Source: Lentisphaeria bacterium (GTDB taxonomy: Bacteria > Verrucomicrobiota > Lentisphaeria > Victivallales > UBA1829). Taken from it: a stretch of DNA of 37,402 bases. Under the pieces are notes generated by a model. That model was not told where the DNA came from and did not search any database. It saw only the letters and a program-made list of their open reading frames with translations. The DNA lies in NCBI GenBank assembly GCA_017456495.1, contig JAFTJI010000131.1, forward strand, positions 1 through 37,402. Direction: 5' to 3'. Shown here piece after piece: positions 15,129 through 22,808 of this stretch. Each line of letters opens with the position of its first letter. Within the stretch, counting starts at the first letter, position 1. The position numbers and the translations under genes were made by a program.

Positions 15129-18100
15129 TCAGATTGCTCCCTTCTTGACGCAGATCACTGCATTATGTCCGTTGAGATCAGCTTCTTCTTTCTTGTCAGC
15201 TTCGATTTCACCGGAGACAATATCAAGAGCAAGAGTTTCATTGGAAACATAGTCGCGGAACAGCTGGATCGCCTTTGCAGCTTCCTCATCGGTTGCGACT
15301 GCAAGGGTGATGCGGTCGGAGACCTGAAGATCCATTTCCTTACGGATGTTCTGGACTTTGCTGATAAATTCACGGGCGATTCCTTCGTCGAGAAGTTCGC
15401 GGGTGAGTTCAGTATCAAGCGCAATGGTCAGACCGGCTTCGGTTGCAGCGGTCACACCCGGCTTTTCAGCGCGGAGGACAGTGACTTCGCCGGGAGCAAG
15501 TTCGATCGTTTCTCCGTCGAGAACGATTGCGGCAGATTCGCCTGCTTCCAGTTTGCGGAGAGACTCAGCCGTCAGTTTTGCGATTTCCGCAGCGGCAGCT
15601 TTCATCTTGGGACCGAGCTTCGCACCGAGAACCTTGAAGTTTGCCTTTGCGGAGAGTGTCACCAGTTCTGCATCGGAATCACGGATCAGGATCTCCTTCA
15701 CGTCAAGTTCTTCTGCAACGATATCTTTGGTTCCTTCCAGCAGTTCACGGACCTTGGGATCTGCGGCAACCAGAATGGCTTTTGCCAGCGGCTGACGGAT
15801 CTTGAGGTTTTTCTGTTTGCGGAGGAAGTGACCGAGTGTGACGGCACGCATGGTATTTTCCATCTGGCATTCCAGCGCAGTGTCGCGGCGGTCTGCTTCC
15901 GGTTCGGGGAAGTCGCAGAGATGGACGGATTCCGGCATATCTTCTGTACGGAGTGCGCGGTAGATGTGTTCGGTGAGCATGGGGATGAACGGTGCAGCAC
16001 ACTTGACGAATGTCATAAGAACGTAGTAGAGTGTACCGTAGGCATCATTCTTGTCACCATCGTTTTTGCTCTTCCAGAAACGTCTGCGGCTGCGGCGGAT
16101 ATACCAGTTGGTCAGATCATCAGCAAACTTTTCGAAGCGGTTTGCTGCGCGCTGGAGCTGGTAGGCATCCATAGCTGCGCGGATCTCTTCCACCATATCG
16201 GAGAGGGAGGAGAGGATCCAGCGGTCAAGCGGGTTTGCCGGATTTTCCGGAGCTTTCAGCGGACCTGCAGCGGGTTCCCAGTTATCCACACTTGCATAGG
16301 TGGTGAAGAAACTGTAAGAGTTCCAGACGGGCAGAAGCACGCAGCGGAGAATATCCTTGACCCCTTCTTCGGAGAATTTCAAATCTTCTGCACGGACAAC
16401 AGGAGAGCCCAGAAGGAACAGACGGAGCGCATCGGCACCGTATTTGTTCACAACATCCATCGGGTCAGGATAGTTTTTCAGTCTCTTGGACATCTTCTGA
16501 CCGTTGGAAGCAAGGATCAGACCGTTGACGACAACGTTCATTGCAGGGGGCTTATCGAAGAGAGCAGCCGCCAGAACGACCAGCGTATAGAACCAGCCGC
16601 GGGTCTGGTCAAGACCTTCTGCGATGAAGTCGGCGGGATAGTTAGCATCGAACCGCTCTTTGTTCTCAAACGGATAGTGTTTCTGAGCATAGGGCATGGA
16701 ACCGCTTTCAAACCAGCAGTCGAGAACTTCGGGAATGCGTTTCAGGACAGCACCGGTCTTGGGAGACACGATTTCCACCTGATCCACAAAGTGCTTGTGA
16801 ATATCATTGAACTTCTGTCCGGTGAGCTTTTCCAGTTCTTCCACAGAACCGACGCAGAGCATTTCTCCGGTTTCTTCGTTACGCCAGATGGGCAGCGGGC
16901 AACCCCAGTAACGGTTACGGCTGATCGCCCAGTCACGGGCATTTTCCAGCCACTTTCCGAAACGGCCGTTTTTGATGTGTTCCGGAACCCAGCTCATCTG
17001 CTTGTTGGCATTGATCATCTTTTCCTTGATACGGTCAATACGCACAAACCAGGTGGAAACTGCCTTGTAGATCAGCGGGGAATCATCGCGCCAGCAGTGA
17101 GGATAGCTGTGCTTGATGGTTCCGCGATGAACCAGCTTGCCTTCATCTTTCAGACGTTTGATGATGTCCTTATCGGTTTCTTTTACGAAACGTCCGACGT
17201 AGTCGGGAACATCATTGGTGAATTTACATTCTGCATCGATGGGGCAGACCCCGGGAACGCCGTGAGCTTTTCCTGCGGCGGCGTCATCTTCCCCGAATCC
17301 GGGAGCTGTATGAACGATCCCTGTACCGTCTTCTGTGCTGACAAAGTCTGCTGTGATCACGCGGAACGCGCCCTGTTCAGCCATGTTTGCAAAGTAGGGG
17401 AACAGCGGTTCATAGTGTTTTTCAGCCAGATCTGCGCCTTTGAAGCGGGCAACGATTTCGGGAAGATCTTTCTTGTAGTAAGCTGCAAGACGAGCTTCTG
17501 CCATGATGTAGTAAGTTCCGTCATCCAGAACTTTCACATAGTCGATATCGGGACCGACGGTGAGAGCCATGTTGGAGGGCAGGGTCCACGGAGTGGTCGT
17601 CCATGCCAGGAAGTAGGTGTTTTCTTCGCCAACGACTTTGAAGCGGATGGTGATGGCGGGATCTTCCACATCGGCATAACCCTGATTTGCTTCAAAGTTG
17701 GAGAGCGGGGTGCAGCATCTTGCACAGTAGGGGAGGATCTTGTAGCCTTCATAGATAAGATCCTGATCCCAAAGCTGTTTGAAGACCCACCAGATGGATT
17801 CCATATAATCGCGATCCATGGTGCGGTAACCGTTTTTGAAATCGACCCAGCGGCCCATACGGGTCACGATGCGTTCCCATTCGGAGGTATAACGGAGAAC
17901 AATACCGCGGCAGGCTTCATTGAACTTGTCGACGCCGTAGGTTTCGATCTCTTTTTTACCGGAGAGCTTCAACTCCTTTTCCATTTCGTATTCGACGGGG
18001 AGCCCGTGGCAGTCCCAACCGAAGCTGCGTTCGCAATAGCGGCCGCGCATTGTCTGATATCGGGGCACAACGTCCTTGATGGTTCCTGCCAGAAGGTGTC

Positions 18101-18266
18101 CGTAATGAGGAAGACCGGTTGCAAACGGAGGACCATCGTAGAAGACGAACTCTTTACCGCCTTTTCTTGCTTTGACTGATTTTTCAAAAGTGTTGTCATT
18201 TTTCCAGAACTCAAGCACGTCCTGCTCAAGTTTCGGAAAATCTGCCTGTCCTGCGGGCTTGAACAT
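15129..18266 (-). CDS. ileS: Isoleucyl-tRNA synthetase, long (IleS2-like) type
   Basis: A 1045-aa class I synthetase for tRNA-Ile with the HIGH motif HYGHLLAGT (residues 54-57), FGWDCHGLPVEYEMEKEL, editing-domain strands (YFLAWTTTPWTLPSNMAL; TGIVHTAPGFGEDD) and the KMSKR loop KMSKRLKNYPDP near residue 590. The length, the extended C-terminus and the lack of a visible C-terminal four-cysteine zinc finger fit the IleS2 (eukaryote-like) class, known to be less sensitive to mupirocin. Its start has AAAGGA. It leads an operon with trpS and azlCD. A 1004-codon open frame on the plus strand is a shadow. Confidence 0.95.
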   Translation of the reverse strand: MFKPAGQADFPKLEQDVLEFWKNDNTFEKSVKARKGGKEFVFYDGPPFATGLPHYGHLLAGTIKDVVPRYQTMRGRYCERSFGWDCHGLPVEYEMEKELKLSGKKEIETYGVDKFNEACRGIVLRYTSEWERIVTRMGRWVDFKNGYRTMDRDYMESIWWVFKQLWDQDLIYEGYKILPYCARCCTPLSNFEANQGYADVEDPAITIRFKVVGEENTYFLAWTTTPWTLPSNMALTVGPDIDYVKVLDDGTYYIMAEARLAAYYKKDLPEIVARFKGADLAEKHYEPLFPYFANMAEQGAFRVITADFVSTEDGTGIVHTAPGFGEDDAAAGKAHGVPGVCPIDAECKFTNDVPDYVGRFVKETDKDIIKRLKDEGKLVHRGTIKHSYPHCWRDDSPLIYKAVSTWFVRIDRIKEKMINANKQMSWVPEHIKNGRFGKWLENARDWAISRNRYWGCPLPIWRNEETGEMLCVGSVEELEKLTGQKFNDIHKHFVDQVEIVSPKTGAVLKRIPEVLDCWFESGSMPYAQKHYPFENKERFDANYPADFIAEGLDQTRGWFYTLVVLAAALFDKPPAMNVVVNGLILASNGQKMSKRLKNYPDPMDVVNKYGADALRLFLLGSPVVRAEDLKFSEEGVKDILRCVLLPVWNSYSFFTTYASVDNWEPAAGPLKAPENPANPLDRWILSSLSDMVEEIRAAMDAYQLQRAANRFEKFADDLTNWYIRRSRRRFWKSKNDGDKNDAYGTLYYVLMTFVKCAAPFIPMLTEHIYRALRTEDMPESVHLCDFPEPEADRRDTALECQMENTMRAVTLGHFLRKQKNLKIRQPLAKAILVAADPKVRELLEGTKDIVAEELDVKEILIRDSDAELVTLSAKANFKVLGAKLGPKMKAAAAEIAKLTAESLRKLEAGESAAIVLDGETIELAPGEVTVLRAEKPGVTAATEAGLTIALDTELTRELLDEGIAREFISKVQNIRKEMDLQVSDRITLAVATDEEAAKAIQLFRDYVSNETLALDIVSGEIEADKKEEADLNGHNAVICVKKGAI

Positions 18267-18316
18267 AGTAATTGTCCTTTATGTGATTAAGTTGTTGTTA
18301 TTAAAAATCAACGGAT

Positions 18317-18345
18317 AATATACACCCATATCATGAATAATTCAA
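18317..18345 (-). promoter_or_regulatory. ileS operon promoter
   Basis: On the minus strand TTGAAT (18340-18345), a 17-bp spacer and TATATT (18317-18322) lie about 50 bp before the start codon. The leader is too short for a T-box. Confidence 0.65.
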
Positions 18346-18449
18346 TAAGAACAGTTGCTTTTATAATGAATATAAGGCGTTTTTTTTGCTGAATTTCAGT
18401 TTTTTTGCATGTTTTCCTGATTTTTAATGTTGAATCATCGTTTTATTCC

Positions 18450-18525
18450 TTGAAAAAATATTTTTTTGAATTATATTACAATGTTGCCAGTAATCGATGC
18501 AGGGATTACTGGCAACATTTTTTTT
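18450..18525 (+). ncRNA. Promoter-hairpin-T-run cassette, copy 1
   Basis: TTGAAA (18450-18455), a 16-bp spacer and TATATT (18472-18477) are followed after two bases by a perfect 15-bp stem (AATGTTGCCAGTAAT at 18480-18494, its complement at 18505-18519). The loop is CGATGCAGGG and eight T follow (18518-18525). Transcription should start at the base of the hairpin and stop at the T-run, giving an RNA of about 45 nt that is almost only hairpin. It is repeated nearly exactly at 18658-18732 and, with a changed loop, on the other strand at 33203-33281. Alternatively it is just a mobile terminator-like repeat. Confidence 0.6.
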
Positions 18526-18657
18526 ATTTTCAAATGCTGGCTCGAGACATTGCTGGATATCAAATTTTTCAATAATCAATGAAGATCCATAGTCTTCATG
18601 AAAGAAGAGTTGCCTGATGAAAAATGCTGAAGAATCATTTTTTTTCAGATTCATCCC

Positions 18658-18732
18658 TTGACAAAATATTTTTTTGGATTATATTACAATGTTGCCAGTA
18701 ATCGATGCAGGGATTACTGGCAACATTTTTTT
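18658..18732 (+). ncRNA. Promoter-hairpin-T-run cassette, copy 2
   Basis: This is the best copy: consensus -35 TTGACA (18658-18663), 16-bp spacer, TATATT (18680-18685), then the same 15-bp stem at 18688-18702 and 18713-18727, identical loop CGATGCAGGG, and seven T (18726-18732). It lies 208 bp after copy 1. The upstream flanks of both copies also share CCTGAT and GAATCAT blocks, so the duplicated unit is longer than the hairpin. Between them is a smaller hairpin (ATGAAGA at 18579-18585 with TCTTCAT at 18593-18599). Confidence 0.62.
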
Positions 18733-18807
18733 ATTTTCAGCCGGTCTTTTTTTCGGAAAAAATACTGAGGTGAACAGTTCATTTTTTACGATCCGGCGTT
18801 GGAAAAA

Positions 18808-19374
18808 TCAAGGTTTTCTGTAACCGCATTTGGGACAGACTCCATCTTTTCCCATAGCGATCCCGCACATCGGACAGCGATCCATGGATCGTTCCGTTTT
18901 GAACTCCTGACTTGCAGTATTGTCACCGCTGTTAAATGTAATTTTAACAATATTAAGTTTCTCTTTAAGCAGATCATAGACGATCTTGATCATACCTTCT
19001 ACGGTCATGGTTTCTTTTGTGACCACGAGTCTGCATTCCGGGTAGGCGGTTGCCAGTTCTGTCTTGAATGCCGGACCCTTCATTGTATTGGTCGGCGCAC
19101 CGTTTCTGATTCCCTGTTTTTCATAGACTTCCAGAATTGCCGGAAGAATAGGGTCATCATGCCGCAAGATCAGCGCATGGTCAAAATTCTGAATGAGATT
19201 CCAGACAGTTTTCTTGATCTCATTGCAGGGGAAAACCATATTGACTCCCATGTTGACGGTGTCTTCGACTTCAATGATGAACTTACCGGTGTGACCGTGA
19301 AGGTATTGAGCCTCACCCTTGAAATTGTAGAATCTGTGGGCGTACTGAATGTTGAGTTTTGTGATAGATCTCAT
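18808..19374 (-). CDS. 6-pyruvoyl-tetrahydropterin synthase / QueD-like protein with C-terminal zinc ribbon
   Basis: A 188-aa protein. Residues 1-155 follow the T-fold PTPS/QueD family: metal histidines in YAHRFY and LHGHTGKF, and the Asp-His pair in NFDHALIL. The cysteine expected four residues before the HGH motif (C-x-x-x-H-G-H), catalytic in QueD, is alanine (EAQYLHGH), with Glu next to it. The last 25 residues form a rubredoxin-like zinc ribbon (CPMCGIAMGKDGVCPKCG) not usual for QueD. The family makes pterin or 7-deazaguanine precursors; activity here is uncertain. The start at 19374 is set by GGGAGG 7 nt upstream; an earlier in-frame ATG at 19437 precedes a palindrome. Confidence 0.8.
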   Translation of the reverse strand: MRSITKLNIQYAHRFYNFKGEAQYLHGHTGKFIIEVEDTVNMGVNMVFPCNEIKKTVWNLIQNFDHALILRHDDPILPAILEVYEKQGIRNGAPTNTMKGPAFKTELATAYPECRLVVTKETMTVEGMIKIVYDLLKEKLNIVKITFNSGDNTASQEFKTERSMDRCPMCGIAMGKDGVCPKCGYRKP

Positions 19375-19677
19375 GATGAAACCTCCCATGTTGAAAAGTT
19401 TGATTTTTTTCAGCCGGCTGAAAAGATTAGAAAACACCGGATAAGAATTCGTTCCCGGAAGGAAGACGTGCGGAAAATATTTTGTTTACCATATACTTTG
19501 CAGAATTGACTTTACGGGAATTGAGGAAGAAAAAATATGGGGGTAATATTGCAAAAAAAATTAATAAAAACGATTTATCATTTTTTTTTGCTTGATTCTT
19601 GATAATGTAACGTATATATTAATATGAATTTTATATTAGACAAAAGATTTATCAGACATATTTGAGGAGAGGATCTT
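19375..19677. other. Divergent intergenic region between queD-like gene and SPFH-FHA gene
   Basis: 303 bp without a gene. It holds the palindrome at 19407-19424 and the promoter of the large plus-strand gene: TTGATT (19592-19597), 17-bp spacer, TATATT (19615-19620). A strong GAGGAGAGG ribosome site precedes the ATG at 19678. The rest is AT-rich with no further structure that I can see. Confidence 0.6.
19407..19424. promoter_or_regulatory. 18-bp perfect palindrome in the queD-like leader
   Basis: TTTTCAGCCGGCTGAAAA lies 33 bp before the start codon of the QueD-like gene and is followed on the plus side by A-rich and on the minus side by AT-rich sequence. It could be an operator or a small leader hairpin. 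It does not match a preQ1 riboswitch. Confidence 0.4.
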
Positions 19678-22600
19678 ATGCAAGGACGATGTATGACACT
19701 TGTTGGTTCAGATGGCAAGGCGTTGAAAGGGGAGTATCTGAAGACCGCCGAAGCTGCGATTGCAGAAGCCAAAGCAGCCGGATTAAAGATCTGGATCAAC
19801 AGTAAAGGATATTTTTACCAGCGCAAAAACAGTATTTTTTCGATTTCTGAACCGCTGATTGATAAAAGCGGTATGAAAGTCCGGATGTGCAGTGCTCCGT
19901 TGAAGGGGAACAGCAATATTTGCGAAACTTGCGGTGGATCCTGCCCGGGGCATATGCGCAAATGTTCCTGCGGAGAAATGATTGGAGCCGATATGGGCTT
20001 CTGTCCTTATTGCGGGATTAAGCAGCTTGAACGGAAAATATATCATTTTTCCGACGGTTACTGGACCGGAGGGGAGGATATTTTCAGTGAATATTTCAAC
20101 TATAAAGAAGTCGGACCGCTGCTGAGAGATGGGCTGAATATCAGAGAAAATCAGAATTGTATTGTATTGTGCAGCGGTGCGGTTAATGCGGTTTTATCCT
20201 CAGGAAAACATGTCTTGTCCGATTTGATCGGCAATGATAATATCTCATTCTGCAGTCTGGTCATGGTTGAAAAATCGGAAAAAAGCCTTCCAATCAATGT
20301 CAAAAATGTTGAAACATCGGATGCCGTTGCCGTGGATTTCAGAGCTGAGATCCTGTTCCGTTTCGATCCGGACAAAGCGGTTAATTTTGCGCAGGAATTG
20401 GCAGGAAACTCCTTGTATCTTCAATCCGACTCTATCTCAAATTCTCTCTGCTATGATGAAATCCTCCAGCGTGTCCAGGCGGATTTTGCCACGGCTGTCA
20501 AGGATTGCTGCCGCAAGATCAGTGCTGCAGAACTTTGCAGTGATGCTGAACAGCGGATCCAACTTGCAAAAAATATCAAGACAATCGTTGCTGAATATTT
20601 TGACTCTCTCGGTCTTCATTACATCCGTCTGAAAGGCATGGATTTCAGTTCTGAAGCATTTGAGCAGATCCGGGCAAAACATATTGAGATCGAAACAAAA
20701 CGGAAAGAGCTTGAATTTAAATTGGAGTTGGACGAACTTGCCTATCAGGAGGACAAACAGCAGAAATTGTCCGAAAAAGAGATGCAGGATTTCGTGGCTC
20801 AGCTCGCTCATGAAAAAGGGATCAGCGATGAGATGCACCGGCAGGAACTTGAGGAACTCCGTATTCAAGCTGAAAATGCCCGGAAACTGGAAAAATCTGA
20901 TGTCGAACAGCAAATTATTGATAATGAACATGCTCATGAATTGGAGCGCAGAAAGAAAGAGCATCAGGCGATGCTGGAAAATGCGAAGAGCCAGTATCAG
21001 GCGATGCTGGAAAATGCGAAGATCCAGCAACAGATCGCAGATATCGAGGTTACGATTCAGGAAAAAAAGAGAATCGCTGAAAAAAAGGCTCTTGAGACTT
21101 ATATTGATATCCGGGAACAGAAGAATTCTGCAAAAAAGATCTTTGCCTCCAATGATCCCAGTATTGATGTGACTATTCAGCGCGAACGTGATGTGGAGAA
21201 ACGGGATGCTCTTCAGGAGCTGAATGTGCTTTATACAAGATCTGCAAAATATCCGGAAATCTTTCTTTCTGCGGCAGCGATGCGAGGTGACCAGCGTGCA
21301 AAATCCGCATTGAATAAGCTGCCTGCTAAGCAGATTACTGATATTGACCATCTCAAAGCAGAAAACATTGACCTTTATGATCAGCTCATTGCGCTCTCTG
21401 ACAGCCGCTTCCTTGGATTGAAAGATCTGCTTATGGATGAGTTCAGACGCGGAGGTAATATTGCCGGCGTGAATGTCGCAGCAATCTTCTCTGGAAACAG
21501 CGGCATGGAAACCGTCTATGATATGGATTGTCCAGTGTCGGAATGCCCTTATCTCGATGTGGCGTACAACCGGAATCTCTTCCTGCTGAGAAATGCTTCT
21601 GCGGTAATGAATTTACGCTTGACTCCCAAAATTGACAAACCCGAGCTTTCTATTTTCCTTGTGAAAGAACGGAACGGAGTCAGAAGCCGACGGGAAATTG
21701 ATATCCAAAAGATCTTCAAAAAAGGCAAGCAGACAATCCTCGATATTCCGTTATCTCCCGGAAATATTTACGGAACTCTGATGATATCCATTTATATTGG
21801 CGTAAAGATCAAGGGAAAATTCGAGTATTATTCTGCCAGTATTTCACCGGCAGTTTACGATTCTCAGCAGACCTCTGCCAACCTTAATCTGACAATTGAA
21901 AACACCATTAACGCAAGCGGTGCGGCAGATGTCAATTACCAGGCAGGGATCTCTTCCATTCTGGAAGATTTGAAAAAGAGTAATGCCAGCGTCAACGATA
22001 TGATCTCCCGTCTGAATGAATTGCCGGCGAAGTATCAAGATCTTATTCTTGAAGAAACCCGGTGGTGTCCGGAAGATTATCTGATCCATGGATCCCGTTA
22101 TCAGGGAAATAAATTGCGTTTGAAGTGGAAAGAGCATTCTCTTGTTCTTTTCGGTATGAAATCAATGGAACTGGGCAGAAACAGAAAAAAGGTGAATCTT
22201 GTCATCAGAACTACAGATGATAAATTGAATCAGACTGTCAGCCGGCATCATGCAACAGTTTCCGCTGATAAGAACGCGGCGTATATTACCGATGTATCCA
22301 GCAGCGGAACATGGCTCAATGGAAAAAAACTCGGAACCAGCGACAGACAAGAAGTTACTACAGAAAATTCAGTTGTTCAGTTCGGCGATGTCTGCTGGAA
22401 CATGCACATGCAGCTGTGTGAGCCTTCCTGCAGAAATGTATGCCAGTCCTGTGATAAGGATAAAGTCAAGTGTCTGACATTTGACCGGCGCGACGGGGTC
22501 AAGGAGAAATATCTCATGATCTGTCAGTGCTGCGACCTCGGAAGAGTTCTGCCCGAATTAGAAAACTGGGATGTCTTCTTCCGTGATGGATCTTTCTTTA

Positions 22601-22695
22601 TCAGAGATCCTCATGGAGATTTCTTCCATCTTTCTCCGGGATCCACGGTGGAAGCTTCCGGTCAGAAAATCGGTGTCACTATTTTCGAAGAATAA
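19678..22695 (+). CDS. Zinc-ribbon / SPFH / coiled-coil / FHA multidomain protein
   Basis: A 1005-aa cytoplasmic protein with a rare architecture. Residues 70-115 carry paired zinc ribbons (CETCGGSC, CSC, CPYCG; Cys82, 85, 89, 96, 98, 109, 112). Residues 155-345 match an SPFH/prohibitin-like domain (CIVLCSGAVNAVLSSGKHVL; VDFRAEILFRFDPDKAVNFA; a terminal helix). Residues 330-485 are a long charged coiled coil with an 11-residue tandem repeat (QAMLENAK at 430 and 441). Residues 830-900 form an FHA phosphothreonine-binding domain: ELGRN, SRHH (about 855) and SSGTWLNG. The C-terminus has cysteine pairs (CQSC, CQCC). No transmembrane segment is seen. A ring- or filament-forming scaffold recruiting phosphoproteins is a reasonable inference. 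It has its own promoter and terminator and no evident kinase neighbour. Confidence 0.82.
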   Translation: MQGRCMTLVGSDGKALKGEYLKTAEAAIAEAKAAGLKIWINSKGYFYQRKNSIFSISEPLIDKSGMKVRMCSAPLKGNSNICETCGGSCPGHMRKCSCGEMIGADMGFCPYCGIKQLERKIYHFSDGYWTGGEDIFSEYFNYKEVGPLLRDGLNIRENQNCIVLCSGAVNAVLSSGKHVLSDLIGNDNISFCSLVMVEKSEKSLPINVKNVETSDAVAVDFRAEILFRFDPDKAVNFAQELAGNSLYLQSDSISNSLCYDEILQRVQADFATAVKDCCRKISAAELCSDAEQRIQLAKNIKTIVAEYFDSLGLHYIRLKGMDFSSEAFEQIRAKHIEIETKRKELEFKLELDELAYQEDKQQKLSEKEMQDFVAQLAHEKGISDEMHRQELEELRIQAENARKLEKSDVEQQIIDNEHAHELERRKKEHQAMLENAKSQYQAMLENAKIQQQIADIEVTIQEKKRIAEKKALETYIDIREQKNSAKKIFASNDPSIDVTIQRERDVEKRDALQELNVLYTRSAKYPEIFLSAAAMRGDQRAKSALNKLPAKQITDIDHLKAENIDLYDQLIALSDSRFLGLKDLLMDEFRRGGNIAGVNVAAIFSGNSGMETVYDMDCPVSECPYLDVAYNRNLFLLRNASAVMNLRLTPKIDKPELSIFLVKERNGVRSRREIDIQKIFKKGKQTILDIPLSPGNIYGTLMISIYIGVKIKGKFEYYSASISPAVYDSQQTSANLNLTIENTINASGAADVNYQAGISSILEDLKKSNASVNDMISRLNELPAKYQDLILEETRWCPEDYLIHGSRYQGNKLRLKWKEHSLVLFGMKSMELGRNRKKVNLVIRTTDDKLNQTVSRHHATVSADKNAAYITDVSSSGTWLNGKKLGTSDRQEVTTENSVVQFGDVCWNMHMQLCEPSCRNVCQSCDKDKVKCLTFDRRDGVKEKYLMICQCCDLGRVLPELENWDVFFRDGSFFIRDPHGDFFHLSPGSTVEASGQKIGVTIFEE
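20965..21030 (+). repeat. In-gene 33-bp tandem duplication in the coiled coil
   Basis: Two consecutive 33-bp units (20965-20997 and 20998-21030) encode QAMLENAKSQY and QAMLENAKIQQ. They share nearly all bases, so the duplication is recent. Eleven residues is one hendecad, so the coiled coil stays in register. Confidence 0.85.
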
Positions 22696-22700
22696 AAAAA

Positions 22701-22738
22701 CTGAACATTTCCCGGAATATTACCGGAGGAATGTTCAG
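22701..22738. terminator. Terminator after the SPFH-FHA gene
   Basis: CTGAACATT (22701-22709) pairs with AATGTTCAG (22730-22738) around an inner CCGG-containing stem. T-rich sequence follows on the plus side and seven A precede it, so it can act in both directions between the convergent genes. Confidence 0.75.
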
Positions 22739-22764
22739 CATTTTCTATGAATCACGGCAAAAAA

Positions 22765-22804
22765 AACTCTGCAGGCAACACAAAATTCTGTTGACCGCAG
22801 AGTT
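22765..22804 (-). terminator. Terminator of the sigma factor gene
   Basis: On the minus strand AACTCTGCGG pairs with CC-GCAGAGTT at the base, with an inner CAACA/TGTTG stem, followed by a run of T. It lies 4 bp beyond the stop codon of the sigma factor gene. Confidence 0.75.
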
Positions 22805-22808
22805 CTTT

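Noticed and set aside
15165..18179. Plus-strand open frame of 1004 codons opposite ileS.
   Set aside because: ileS carries all synthetase motifs on the minus strand; the antisense translation shows no family features.
18267..18345. T-box leader before ileS.
   Set aside because: The promoter lies only about 50 bp before the start codon, leaving no room for a T-box structure.
18424..18654. Minus-strand frame of 76 codons across the first hairpin cassette.
   Set aside because: It reads through a 15-bp palindrome and AT-rich spacer; no ribosome site or family features.
19375..19450. preQ1 riboswitch before the QueD-like gene.
   Set aside because: The leader shows only a simple palindrome and none of the short preQ1-I stem, A-rich tail and pairing pattern.
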